64,000 nt of DNA from Omphiscola glabra. Its lineage: Eukaryota; Mollusca; Gastropoda; Lymnaeidae. The notes beneath the pieces were generated by a model that did no database searches, was not told the DNA's origin, and was given only the letters and a program-made list of their open reading frames with translations. Both the position numbers and the translations under genes were made by a program. This document shows positions 1 through 12,466 of the stretch, piece after piece (position 1 is the first letter of the stretch; each line of letters opens with the position of its first letter). The DNA lies in contig OZ024811.1 in NCBI GenBank assembly GCA_964017045.1, forward strand, positions 14,783,812 through 14,847,811, read 5' to 3'.

Positions 1-926
1 CATTGACATTACCGTCCAAATTTAATCTCTCCTAATCAGGACGGTGGCGAGGAAAAGATATGCGCGCGGCGCAAAATCTAAAATTGGCGCCACCCCTCCC
101 ACAGAGACGTCATTTGGGTAGGGTGGGGCAATTTGCCCCAGTAGGGTGGGATAATTTGCCACCCCCTTCCCTGATTTTGCAGGTTATATTTCAATTGTTA
201 TGTACTGTGGTGCCTCCAGTAATAAAGAACTCAACAAGCCGACCTAATTTTGGTTTGCTCCACACCCCTACCTCGAAAAAACCTGATATGACGCCCATGC
301 CCTCCCACGTCATCAATAAATGATATATAATTTAAGCATACGCCCTATATATATATTTATAAGTATCAATTACGATTTAGACGCCAATTGAGAGTTACAC
401 CCGGGGCGCTCGCCCCATTCGTCCACCTTTCGGATGGCCCTGCTACTGATAATGATAATACACGCAAAAAATAAATGACGGACGCCAACATTTACGGCTG
501 TCTCCGTTTCACAAACTTTCTTCCTTCAACTTGTAATTTTATTATGTATGTATGGCATCTTTCCGTCTACGAGAGACGATAGATTATCTTGTCTGGTTGC
601 AGCTCTTCGTGTGGCTAATGAGACCGATCCTTGAATGGCAGTCTCTTGTGCATGTCCCGCACACGAATTTTATTAAGGACTTATTAAAAACTTTAACGTG
701 CCTTTCAGGAACAAGTCATTTTAGGTTTAAACTTTTACCAACTGTCCGTAAATTTACAGTAACTTCGGAATTTTCCAAGTCATTTAGGGTATACATGTAA
801 ATGTCAATAGGGTTCTTGTTTGTAAATCTGTCCGACCAAGACACTGGCAATTTTTAAAAAAAAAATCATGTGTTTGTAAGACATTAAATATAAAGGTGTA
901 TTCAACACGTAAACAATGAATATTAG
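1..926. other. No recognisable gene
   Basis: Short open frames only, with no coding signature. Nothing further can be supported here. Confidence 0.5.
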
Positions 927-1488
927 TACACCCATACCTCGCTTTACGGCCTAGATACGTTCCGAAAAAGTTGGCCGTAAAGCGAAAAGCCGTATAATGA
1001 ATCAATAATTTTGATATAAACCCATACAAATTTAATTGGATCTGTTCCAATTTTTGTATAAAATAATATAGTCGTTAGTTCATAAATCATTTAATTCCTT
1101 TCATTTCCTATAAAAATAAAAGTACAAAACATTGTAATAGTAAACAGAAATTTAAAAAAATAAACATATAAATTAAAAAACAAAAGAAATCATATGCACA
1201 TATTTATACATAAAATAAAATTCACCAATTAATCCAAACAAACAAAACAGAAACAAACACGTCAACTTACTGAGTCACGGGATATGAATAAGGTGGGATA
1301 GCACAGGAAATAAGGCAGACTACTAAAGCAGAGCCGCCTAAGGGGAGAAGCTGAAACTAAAGAGAGGATATCTATTGGCCATATAATGAAACATCGTGGC
1401 CCGTAAACCGAAAAAGTGCCATAATTTAAAGTTGGCCGTAAAGCGAAATGCCCTATAAAGAGCGGCCGTATAGCGAGATATAGGTGTA
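927..1488. mobile_element. MITE with inverted ends
   Basis: CACCCATACCTCGCTTTACG at the left end is mirrored by GCCGTATAGCGAGATATAGG at the right (20 of 23 bases pair by eye). The interior holds further GGCCGTAAAGCGAAA copies. No clear target duplication and no coding capacity. Confidence 0.6.
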
Positions 1489-2130
1489 TTCTACGAAGAG
1501 CGGTGAGAACAGCGGTGCTGAGACCTGGTTCCATTGGTTGTAAATGTCCCTTCGCCACGTCCCGAACGTCTTAAATCCAAGATACACATGGGTCAAATCC
1601 AGCAAACTGATTGTCGTATATCATGATGTCCTTTCAGTTCACAACCCCAGCCAGTATATCTTTTATCCAGATACGCCCGACATGGTACATATTCGTGATC
1701 TATAATGTGTCATACAGTCACACACCGGTTGTTATAGCGACGCGCCAAATGGTATTACTGAGTGGCATGAGTGTACCGACTGAACAATCGCAAGCCTATA
1801 TGTGATTAACCCCCCCCCCCCTCGCCACTGTCAGTACGTCCCATAAGTTAAAAACTACGCCCCTTAAGGTATAAAGCCACGAACCACAATGTATTAAACC
1901 ACCCCCCCCCAAGTGGTAAAAACGGTATGGTATAAACCACGTCCAAAATGGTACACAAACACGCCCCATATGGTGTAAAGTTTCTCCGTACATAACAGAT
2001 GAACACCTGACGCTACTTCACTTATTTCCACTTGCAAAATTTGTCCCCATAAATTGCACACTGCAGTCACTGAAGTTTTTTTTTTCTCTTTGGTCCACCC
2101 CCCCCCCCCAACTCATACATACGGTTACAG

Positions 2131-5100
2131 CTGAGATGATGGAGACGATGATGTCCGGCGAGAACCCGATGCTGACCATGATGTTCATGCAGTCCATGCA
2201 GCAAAGCCGTAAGTGATGTCGATGTTTGTGGCTGCTTTCTTTGCCCTCTTTGCGTTTCTATGTTCAGCTCTGAGTTTTGGGTTTGATGTTCGCGTGTTGT
2301 TTTTTTAGGGGGCCGACAGAGGACAACAGAACTATAGGCCACCCAACCATTTAAATATTCCCTTTGAGTTTATAAAACTGTGTTTCTTCTACATCTATAT
2401 TTAATTTTCCGATGAAACAAAAGGATTTTCAAATTTGAAATCAAATCATTGATCGTTGTACCATCTCGTCCGTTAAAGACGTATTTTCAAAGTCGTGATT
2501 TCCATCACTGTAAAAATTGTACAGCGGCTCACTACTTGTGTTTCTGCCGTTTACAGAGAGACCACAACAACCTCCGACTCCACCTATGGGATCTTCTCTT
2601 ACGCCAGGTTCAGGTGAGGAGTTACGATTCAGTTGAATTGTTGGGATAGCTAAGTTCTTTCGTCGTGTATAGAAGGAAGGACACAGACTGGGCGACAGCG
2701 ACGCCGTTATGTGTGTCTCGGTGTATGTGTAGTGTGTCGGTGAGTGTGTGTGTGTGAGAGAGTAAGGGAGCACTTCTGGAAGACTGAACATGCATCAAGG
2801 TGTGTGTAATTGCGTATTTGAGAGAGAGAGAGGGGAGAGATAGAGAGAGAGAAAGAAAGAGAGGGGGTAAGAAAGAGGGTACGAAATGTAAAGAATAAAT
2901 ATGTAAAAAAAACAAAGATGGGGGTTAAGGACGAGAGAGACATCTAGATTCAAAGAGATGGAGGAATAGAGAGAGATTGACAGAGAGAGAGGGGGGAGAG
3001 ATGCAGCATAAGTAAGTTTCGGTGTTAGTGTGAAATAAATAGAGTGAGAGATGGAGATATACCGTCTGATATTTGTGTGCCACTGTTTGAAAGAGACAAA
3101 AAGACGGAGATGTTGAGTTTCTGTCTGGGTAAAAATGTGTTTATGTGAGGGGAGAAAAGAGAGAGAGGGGTGAATGAGACAGAGAGAAGCAGAGGGAGCG
3201 AGAAAGAAAGCGAGTGAGGGGGAGAGGAATAGAGGAAGAGAGGAGGGGGAACAGAAAGTGAGAGAAAAGGGGAGAGAAAGAGATAGATAGAAAGAGAGAG
3301 AGAGAGAGAAAGAAAAATAGAGAAAGAGAAATAGGAAATGAGAGAACTAGAGGAAGAGAGAGAGAGTGATAGACTGAAAGAGAGGGAGAAAAGAAGAGCG
3401 AGAAAAAGAGAATGAGAGAAAGAGAGAGAGAAAGAAAACGATAGTGGGAAAATATATAGTGAGAAAGAGAGACCGACAGAGAATGAGAGAGAGGGGTAAA
3501 GAAAGAGGAAGAGAGATAAAGAGATAGAGAAAAATAAAGTGGTAGAGTGAATGAGAGAGCGAAAAAGAAAGAGCGAGAAATAGAGAAAGAGAGATTGGCT
3601 ACATAAATAGAGAAAGAGATATTAGTTACATATACATATAGAAAGAGAGAGTTAGAGATAAAGAATACGAAAGAGAGGGAGAGAAAAATCATTTAATGTG
3701 TATTGTGATGGAAAACTCTAAAATATTTTGAAAATATTCCGTGGACTTAGGTGTTCACTATATAATTTTAATTCGAAGTCTATAAGATGAATTTAAAATT
3801 AGTGGTTACCTACCTTGACATGGTTTGGAAAATTAATCTGTGTTAACATTTGGCTCATTAAATGAACACTACGTAACTAAGGACTGAACAAATCAATCAA
3901 CAACAACAACAAGAAAGATACCAAAGCTAGTGATACTTACAATATTCAATTGAAAATCAGAAAATCTATAACTCAACTAGGAAAGCTGCTGGCTTATATA
4001 TATATAGTGAGTTGGTTGAATCCTCCATAAAATAAATTCTTGACATTGCGTCACCTGATAGCAGTCTTTAGATCAAATAAAACGTAAACAACATTTCCCA
4101 ATCAAGGGAGGGTGGGTAAAAGGACTGGCGCTACACATGTTATCGGTGACGTCAATATCAAAACAGAAAAAAATGGGGGGAGGGGCGTGGTGGACGCTTT
4201 AGCTCTACGGCTAAGTAAAATTAGGTCAAGACACAGGCTATACTTTCAACGATAATAAATACCGTAATTTCAGGACTTAAACATAGTGTGTTCGAAATGT
4301 TGTCATACCTCATGAACTTCCATTAATGCCTTTTGAACTCGATCAACATAAAATGTCTTGGTGTTCCATTTGACAGGATTCCCATCTGCTGGAGCAGGGG
4401 CTGGGGGCTTCATGGATCCAAATTTTGGTGGAATGCCAGCCGCAGGAGCTGGTGGTAGTTTCATGGATCTCAACAGCTTAAGTAAGTGCTTGGCCTGCCA
4501 AAAAACGGAACTTTGAAAATGAAAGTAGAGAGAAAAGGATTTTTTTTTAGATAAAACGAAGGTTGTAAAGGAAGGTTAAGAGAAAATGAGAGTTGATATA
4601 AAATGAAGGTTGAGATAAATGGAAGTTTGGAAGAAAAGGATGCGTGAGAGGAAAGAAAACCTTTGAGAAAAGAAACGTTGAAAAAAAAAGAAAGATGATT
4701 TTTTAAAAAAATGAAGGTTGGGATAAAGAAAATTTTGCAAGAAAGGGTAGGTTGTGATAAAAATAAAAGTTGAGATAAAAGGAAAGATGAGAGGAAATAA
4801 AGGTTGAGCTAAAGGGAAAAGTTAGAGAAAAGGAATTAAGAAACAAGTGAATATAAATTTAAAAAAACAATTCACCGGCACTGCTGCAAATCCTTGAGCT
4901 TCAGAAAATGAAAACAGAATTATTAGAAGATGCATCTGGTTTTTGTATATTTTGTTTTCAAAATAGTGACAAAGGATGACAGTTTTTATTTTCTTTCTCT
5001 GCAGCTGGTGCAAATATAGCTCCCAATCCAATGGGAGGAGCAGGTACCTCATCAAATCTGATGCCGTTGTTGAACATGATTAATCAACCCGCAGGTCAGT

Positions 5101-8100
5101 TTAGGTCATGATTATTCGGGGGGGGGGGGGTGTTGGTCGCTGCTCGATTCAGCTCATAATTTAGATAATGTTGCTGTCCAGCGGTCCAGTTCTTCTCATA
5201 ATTGAGATGATGTTGCTGTCCATCAGTCCACTTCTTATCATAATTGAGATGATGTTGTTGTCCAGCAGTCCAGTTCTTCTCATAATTGAGATAATGTTGC
5301 TGTCCATCAGTCTAGTTCTACTCATAATTGAGATAATGTTGCTGTCCAGCGGTCCAGTTCTTCTCATAATTGAGATAATTATGTTGTCCAGCAGTCCAGT
5401 GCATCTCAGAAATTTAACTCGGTGCCTCCCAATCCCCAGACTGGTTTAAATAACTTAAGCTTATCGCATTTCAGCCTTTATGTGATTAGTACAAATACTA
5501 GGACTATAAGAGCGTAAGCTCGGCCCGAATAGAGAATATTCTGTGATTAGTAAAGGCTTTAGCTAAAAATTAAGTACGTCTTAGAAAAATGAATATTTGG
5601 TCAATAAATTACATTATGGAGAATTTCTCCTTTTCATAATGTATTCATCAACCTCTTTTTTGACTGAAGCAATTCGGATGATGATGCAGTTAAAATTTCA
5701 TATTATTATGTCGAAATGTAACATAAATATAGAGTAATTTTAAGAGAGCTTAACTATATCGATATGTGGGGGGAAATGTTTCATTAATATCTTCTTGTCA
5801 GAATACTTGAATAAATGTAAAGAAAAGTCTTTGGGCTATGGAAGATACCCGCCTTTTTAAAAAAATGGGTTAATGTGGCCGAGTGGTCTAAATTGAGTCA
5901 ATCCCACATTTGTGGTCTGAAGTTCCATCCCAGTCAAAAAGCCCAGTCATCACCAGCACCCCATGATGATGGTAGCACCTCTAAGAGAAGGCAAACTCTC
6001 AATTATCTTACCCGGAAATGGAGTCCCCTAGGAGGAAAACATTGACACAATGGAAAATTCCGACAACTCCTGCGATGCTACAGGTGCCAAGATGTATCAT
6101 CCACATATGATGTTATCCTTGGCTTATCCAGGTGCGTGGAGAGAGGCGATTTGCTGTGTAAGGAAACCAGCGTATCCTCCTAAAAGAAACATCCCAGGCC
6201 TTGTGATTTCGTCCTGCGGAGTCTACACCCTTGTCACACTGGGACGGACGGATGCCAGAGAAAGAAAATATGAAGGAGAATAAAGTTTTTGACAAGAAAT
6301 ATACAGTTTTAAATCATAGAAGGTTACATTTTCATATTACAAATAGCTGAACCGGGTTGATCAATGGTTTAGAGTCAATATCAGCTTTGATATTCTTAAA
6401 TTTCAATAAAGTTGATTTTAATAACCATTCAAGCTGACCTACTTTGCGTTATCCTTTATTTATACTTAGGGTCTCCTGCTCTACCTGGAATGCCACCAAC
6501 TGGATCAGGTATATTTTTTTCCCTCTTTCATCATGTTGTAGTTTTTTTCTTTAACTTTTCGTTCGCATTGAATAGAAATGAGACCGTAAATAAACCAGCC
6601 AATAAATAAAGCACTTTATAAATTTAACACACGGAGATATTTCAAAACACTAAAAACACACCCAAGAAATCCAAACAAAACTATTTAAATATTTTCTTAT
6701 CGCCATAGCAAACACTCCCCCCTAGACACCGCCTTAGTAACGTATCAACTAACAATCTAGTAGATTATATGGCCAAACAAGAAGTATTTTTAATACGTCG
6801 AAATATTGTTGAGCGTTGGGGGGACGGTAATCAATTGATAATTTGTTGTTGTAGCGCTGCCCCCAATGGACATGGCAACCTTACTCAGCAACTTCGGAAC
6901 ACCACCCACGGGCGGTGCTGCAGCACCTACAGGAGCAACAGGTCCTACTGGTATGTAGTAAGAGCATGTGTGTGTGTGCGGGAGCTCATCACATGTCTCT
7001 TAAATACTTTGGTTGGGGTCTGTGTCGGGGTCCGTGTCGGGGTCGGGGTCGGGGTCTGAGACGTGGTCTGTGTTCCGGGTCTGTGACTATGTCTGTGTCT
7101 ATTTCGGAGTCTATGTCTGTGTCTATTTCGGGGTCTGTGTCGTGGTGTGTGTCGGGGTCTGTGTCGTGGTGTGTGTCGGGGTCAGTGTCGGGGTCGTTGT
7201 CTATGGCGGGAGTGCTTATTTCATGCTTCGGAATATTGTTGGTTGGATGGGGTGTTTAATGCATATAGAATTGTAATGGGTAGAGCTGAAATTTCGTTTC
7301 ATCTAAGTATCATAATATGTTTTGATCAAAAATATAATAATTAAAATAGGAAGACTTTTAAAAAATTAATTTCTTCTTAATTTTTTTTCAAAGAGGAGAC
7401 AAAACTATCCATCGCATGGATAGACGTGTAATGGATAGACGTGTAATGGATAGACGTGTAATGGGTAGACGTGTAATGGATAGACGTGTAATGGATAGAC
7501 GTGTAATGGATAGACGTGTAATGGATAGACGTGAATATCAGAAACGATGAACATCGGTTGATTGTATTCAATTTTCAAAATACTTGTGGATTGCCTAAAA
7601 TGGACAGAATTGGGATACATTAGAGGGGGGAGTAAATTGAAACAGTTCGTTGTTAAAATACGTCCCGGATTATACGGTGATTTTTTGGCGGTTAGGAGAA
7701 AAGCAAGACATAAAATAGTAACAATCACATTGATTGATTGATTGATTGATTGGAGTTCTTATATAACGCTAATTCCATGCCAGTGGAAGGTTTAGTTTTT
7801 AGGGTCTCGCAAATTGATAAGCAGTGGAATGACGCTTGCAGTTTTAATATTTATTTTTTTTAATCTTTAAAAATATTTTTTGAGACATCAATTTTAAATT
7901 ATCGGTCTTTCAATGTTATTTAATAACAGTTTTAATGTTCTTGAAATCAAATGTAAAAAAAAAAAAAATTATTATTAAATTATTTTTTTAAAATCCTCTA
8001 TAATTGACTCCGCTTTTGTTCGCGTGTCAATGTGTTTAAGGCAAATTTTTAGGACTGCTTATTTACCCACTTCCCGTCATCCTATCGAACTGAAACTTAG

Positions 8101-9341
8101 CCCATAGACTTGTTGCCTATTAAAGAACATTTTTGTCAAGTTACAGTCCCAACCCCACCCCCCCCCCCCCACCCAAAAAAAATCATCAGTTTTTCCCGTT
8201 TTCAAAGGTAAGATGAATGAAATACGCTTTGTTCGATGGCTGCGTGCTTTGGTGTGGAGATTAACTGTGCAGCGATGACTATGTGGTTTATATTTGTGAC
8301 GCATTTTGGATATGCATTAAAAAATAAATTTATTTTTTCAGGGGGGGGGGGAAATGAACGAAATATGAAACGTGTATCCGCCAGAAATTTACCCATTCAC
8401 ATAACCACCTCTTCATAAATGATAAATCACTTACAATTGCTTAAACGAAAACAAAAATGCATGTAAATGATTTGTACGGAAAACTTTGATTTTAGGGCTT
8501 TTGTTTTTATTCTTAAAAACTACTTTTTTTTTTCTTTTTCAGACATGACTTTTGCTAACTTGATCAGCCCGGGAACCCAACGTAAGTTGATTAAAACGAT
8601 GGATTGACCTACTTAGTCAATGTGTTGTTCTTAGTCCGTCAAATCGACAAGGACCATCTAGACATCCGGTTAGGGGTGGGGTGGGTCATGGTGAGTGCCT
8701 AGGTGGCTCACTGGACCGATCCGCGGGCCAGGGGATAGTTGCGGAAGTCGGTGGTCTGAGGTTGCTCTTTCCGGCCAGCCTGCGTTTTTGTCAGCTGTCG
8801 CTATCCTTCTGTGACTGAGCCCCCTTCTTGATAGCTGACCCCCACATGGCTCTGTTCCTGGTCTGTCTGCACCCTCTTAATAGGGTGGATGTATAATAAT
8901 GTGTCATTACGTGTTTGTTTTTTTTTGTACTTCCCACCTACGGCTATACACTGACATCGCACAAGACAACAGACAGGGCAACTCGTAAGGAAACTGAACA
9001 AAATGACAACATGTTAATTGACATTTTAAGCTTTTTTAAGTATCTTCTCGACTTGATATTAATGTTAACCTGCCGTTAGAAACTCTAAGCTAGTCAAATA
9101 CAAAGGCCTCTCTCATACATTTTTTTTTTTTAAAAAAAGTGTTCACTTGCATACATGTAATCCCTTTGAATTCTATTATACATTCATGGAATTTAATTCA
9201 TACAGAAATCGAATACATTTGACGGTCATATTCGTAAACCAATCTAATCCATTTGAATTGTGCAATACATTCATTGCTTTTTTTTTTTTTACAGCAACGG
9301 GAGTGAGTCCAACGTTAGATCCATTTGGCGCAATGGGTTAG
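2131..9341 (+). CDS. Multi-exon Met/Gly/Pro-rich protein of unknown function, 3' part of gene
   Basis: Eight exons with consensus splice sites: 2131-2208, 2557-2613, 4377-4481, 5005-5094, 6470-6508, 6855-6950, 8543-8581, 9295-9341 (TAG). Every intron is phase 1, so each internal exon is a multiple of three, and together they give about 183 residues. The protein starts Met-rich (METMMSGENPMLTMMF), then becomes Gly/Ala/Pro-rich with recurring short Met-Asp motifs (GFMDPNFGG, SFMDLNSL, PPMDMATLLSNF, then DMTFANLI). No known domain, transmembrane segment or Cys pattern is visible. The first listed exon begins in phase 1, so at least one upstream exon, including the start, is missing; none was recognised in 1-2130. 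It could be a low-complexity secreted (matrix-like) or intrinsically disordered protein; neither is shown. A GT donor-like site directly after the stop suggests a possible 3'UTR intron. Confidence 0.7.
2735..3690. repeat. GA-rich microsatellite tract
   Basis: Almost 1 kb of interrupted (GA)n, GAAA and GGGA on the + strand, preceded by a (TG)n stretch. It lies in an intron of the Met-rich gene. Long open frames here are composition artefacts. Confidence 0.95.
5162..5415. repeat. 42-bp tandem repeat, six units
   Basis: Unit of 42 bp containing GATGTTGCTGTCCAGCAG and CTTCTCATAATTGA. It is intronic; the length is divisible by three, so it is open on both strands without being coding. Confidence 0.93.
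5870..6265 (+). mobile_element. tRNA-derived SINE
   Basis: A-box-like TGGCCGAGTGGTCTA (5876-5890) and B-box-like GGTCTGAAGTTCCATCCC (5913-5930) begin the element. A body containing CCTCCTAAAAGAAACATCCC follows. The body recurs inverted at about 37320-37580. Confidence 0.75.
7010..7205. repeat. GTGTCGGGGTCT-type repeat
   Basis: Imperfect 6/12-bp units (GGGGTC, TGTGTC) in an intron of the Met-rich gene. Confidence 0.9.
7413..7533. repeat. 15-bp tandem repeat, eight units
   Basis: Unit ATGGATAGACGTGTA, nearly perfect. In frame on the minus strand it reads as repeated HYTSI, not a real protein. Confidence 0.95.
7729..7830 (-). mobile_element. SINE 3'-tail fragment
   Basis: (TGAT)n followed by GGAGTTCTTATATAACGCT, the same tail that starts the inverted SINE at 44680. 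Confidence 0.6.
8690..8900 (+). mobile_element. SINE-like element
   Basis: TAGGTGGCTCACTGGACC resembles an A box and GGTCTGAGGTTGCTCT a B box, spaced as in tRNA-derived SINEs. Diverged. Confidence 0.4.
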
Positions 9342-9460
9342 GTAAGCGGTCACCTGTAGTGTAGATGGTAACCTAATGGATAGGTAAGGGCCCACCTGCA
9401 TTGTAGATGGTAATTAATGGGTTAGGTAAGTGGTTAACTGTATTTAGGTTAATTTAAGTG
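9331..9460 (+). repeat. Three imperfect copies of the gene's last coding segment
   Basis: ATGGGTTAGGTAAGCGG is followed at about 42-bp intervals by ATGGATAGGTAAGGG and ATGGGTTAGGTAAGTGG, each with a GTAGATGGTAA-like tail in the first two. The stop codon and donor-like GTAAG are thus triplicated. Confidence 0.7.
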
Positions 9461-9533
9461 GCTCGGCTAGTCTGGTATGGCATCTAATATACAAGTGACC
9501 ATCAGGGATCTTATAACATCATAACCTCTAGAG

Positions 9534-9903
9534 CAGGGGTGGGCAAACTACGGCCCGCGGGCCACATGCGGCCCGGCAACTGATATTATGTGGCCCTCGA
9601 AAGCATTAAGAAATTTTTTTTAATTACTTAGTTTTTAAGTTATTTTGTTGAATTTTACAGAATTTCATGTACCGTACCGTTATGATTGTTTTAACAATGT
9701 TTGATCAACTTTCTAATTCTCTATTTTTTTAAAACAGTCCTTGACTTTTGTCATGTAAGGCTAAAAAGCGAATTTACCGATTTTAACATAGAGAAATGTT
9801 TATCGGCATAAAATTGGACATACTATACATCCGCCCCCCCCCCCCCAAATAGCCATTACATTTGTCAATGTGGCCCGCCGCACAAAAAGTTTGCCCACCC
9901 CTG
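9534..9903. mobile_element. hAT MITE with perfect 8-bp target duplication
   Basis: Inverted ends CAGGGGTGGGCAAACT and GTTTGCCCACCCCTG, flanked by direct repeats CTCTAGAG (9526-9533 and 9904-9911). 370 bp, non-coding. Same end family as the elements at 45844 and 59765. Confidence 0.9.
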
Positions 9904-9911
9904 CTCTAGAG

Positions 9912-10735
9912 TAAAGGTAACAAATCGATAAGCAAGTATTGACATGCAGATTTAGCTATAATAATAGATACGGAAAGATTTTTTGTTATCTTACAATTGA
10001 ACGGTCATCAATCGAGTAGATCGGTAAAGATGGGAGGGGGGGGCGAGATTTTAGGACGTAAATATACCATCCCCGACTACTGGGAAAATCGACTGCTGAC
10101 GCTGTGGTAGCAGTGTCACCGGACGACCGCGTGAGTGGGTACTGGCGGGGGGGGGGGGGGGGCTGCCCTGGCAAATGGAGTTTTCCAACGTGGGGTTAAG
10201 GAGGACATAAAGAGCTTGGTACAAGCTCGTCGTCCCGCTGATGCCATTTCCTAATGTACAACTTCAGTAGACAACAGATGATATTATTACTCTTACAGTT
10301 TCTGATCTTTTCCTATGTTCACTTTGGAAAATTAACGATAAACAATAGATTATTTACCGGACTTTTTTTAACATCTGATTTACTTACCTTTATTTACACA
10401 CACCACGCAAATTTACAACTCTACTGCATCTGACCTAAATTGAAGTAGAGATTTCAATATCCTAATCGATTATCGATTGTTGTTGTCATTTTCCAGTTTC
10501 ACAACCAGACGTTCAGAGGTAATGATCTTTAACAGTTTCAATAATTGAAATGGCCAATCAGGGATGACCTGACGTGAAGAAGTGACGTAGAGTATCCTAA
10601 TCAAAGAGTGACCTCACGTATAATATATTCTATGTAATTCTAGCTATGAAATTTGACGAAGAGAGGATTAGATATGATCGTGTCGAAATGACGAAATAAA
10701 ATATTATGTGGACCATCTTAGTGTTGATGAAGTCT
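9912..10735. other. Intergenic sequence
   Basis: No gene recognised. It contains a poly-G run of about 16 at 10147 and the possible UTR mini-exon noted separately. Confidence 0.5.
10497..10518 (+). other. Possible 3'UTR mini-exon of the Met-rich gene
   Basis: Pyrimidine-rich acceptor TTTTCCAG and donor GTAATG flank 22 bp. It could pair with the donor-like GGTAAGC after the stop at 9341. Weak evidence. Confidence 0.2.
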
Positions 10736-10743
10736 GTTTCATG

Positions 10744-10980
10744 GTGTGTAAGGTCCTGGTGGTGTGTAAGGTCCTGGTGGTGTGTAAGGTCACGGTGTGT
10801 AAGGTCACGGTGTGTAAGGTCACGGTGTGTAAGGTCACGGTGTGTAAGGTCACGGTGTGTAAGGTCACGGTGTGTAAGGTCACGGTGTGTAAGGTGACGG
10901 TGTGTAAGGTCACGAAGTGTAAGGTCACGGTGTGTAAGGTCACGGTGTGTAAGGTCACGGTGTGTAAGGTCACGGTGTTC
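10744..10980. repeat. 15-bp tandem repeat, about 16 units
   Basis: Unit GTGTAAGGTCACGGT, nearly perfect. It gives open frames on both strands that are not genes. Confidence 0.95.
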
Positions 10981-11057
10981 ACTGTATGAATACGGTGCAT
11001 ACTTTTTATAGCCGGTGAATAAAACAAATGACTTTTCAAAACAAAACCATATATCAA

Positions 11058-11064
11058 TATATAT

Positions 11065-11146
<82 letters not shown>

Positions 11147-11212
11147 CTCTCTCTCTATATATATATAATAATATATCTATCTATCAACCAATCTATCTAT
11201 CTGTCTAAGAGA
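11058..11212. repeat. (ATCT)n microsatellite
   Basis: About 24 ATCT units, then CT, TA and more ATCT units. Confidence 0.97.
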
Positions 11213-11619
11213 GAGAGAGAGAATATGAATATAATTTGGAACATGCCTGTTAACCAAACATAATCAAACATTACCTGTCCAGGAATCTACCGGATAAACA
11301 GAGAGCCAAACCACGGAAGACACGAAGCCGAGAACTGGCCAGTTAAATAAAACCATCTGCAAGAAGTGGAATGAGCTGGAAGGAATAGAGCAAAGATCAA
11401 TGGAATGAAATTGGCGATGAGCATTTTAGACAACAATGGGGATTGGTGTAACTCTCTACAACGAGAACAAATAAAATAGGTTCAGATATTCGTAAAAGTT
11501 TCCGTTTATTTTCAGAAAACAGCCAGGCATTTGACTATACTTTTTTTAAAAAAAAATATTCACGAGTTCAAAGCTGCCTAAAGGTGCAATGGTCAGTTCA
11601 TAGAGAATGACACACTTAC

Positions 11620-11995
11620 ACAAGAACTTACTGAAATAATAACACACTGATACAATGACACACTGAAACAATAACACACTGAAACGATGACACACTAAAA
11701 ATGACACTGAAACAATGACACACTGAAAAGATGAATCACTGAAACGAGGTCACAATGAAACGATGACACATTGAAACAATGACACACTGAAACTATGACA
11801 CACTGAAACTATGACACACTGAAAAGATGAATCACTGAAATGATGACACACTGAAATGATGACACACTGAAACGATGACACACTGAAATGATGAATAACT
11901 GAAACGATGACACACTGACACAACGACACACTGAAACAACAACACAATGAAACAACACCACACTGAAACGATGACACACTGAAACGATGACATAT
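11620..11995. repeat. 16-bp tandem repeat
   Basis: Imperfect units of GATGACACACTGAAAC, more than 20 copies. Confidence 0.93.
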
Positions 11996-12466
11996 GGAAA
12001 CAAACTTCCCATTGAAATTTGTTTCCTGGAATGTGTTTTTCGTACAGGCAGAATTTTTAAAACATTAAAATCTGCAGTTCATCTCATAAATGAACCAAAA
12101 TAATTCCATCGATTTCCTTTAACCCGATTTATTGAGGATGATTATTTCCCTCATTTTCATCTTTATTTTAAAATAAATAATCAACAGTCAGTATTAAACT
12201 TAAATATATTTCTAAAATTTATCAAGGGGCATTTTTTTTTTTACCCTTGATAATCTCGCAAAAATGTAAATTTTTGTCATCATAGACTATTTTTTTTTTT
12301 TATAAAATAATATTTTAAATTTTCGAATCAGCCAAAAGGGGCATATCTGGGGTATTTGGCACCCAGGGAAGGAGGGTCAGAAAACGGTTAAAATTTACAA
12401 TAGCCATTGATCAATTTCTGTTTCTTCTTCTAAAAGACTTTGAAATGCAAAACTGGAAAGCTGGTT

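Noticed and set aside
2441..3692. Long Ser/Leu-rich minus-strand open frames
   Set aside because: They are translations of the GA-rich microsatellite, with no codon structure.
5876..5931. tRNA gene
   Set aside because: A- and B-box-like motifs are present, but no acceptor stem or cloverleaf; it is the head of a SINE that recurs in the window.
10704..11057. 117-residue open frame of repeated HTVTL units
   Set aside because: Direct translation of the 15-bp tandem repeat; the other strand is open for the same reason.
11015..11263. Tyr/Leu/Ser-rich open frame
   Set aside because: Encoded by the (ATCT)n microsatellite.
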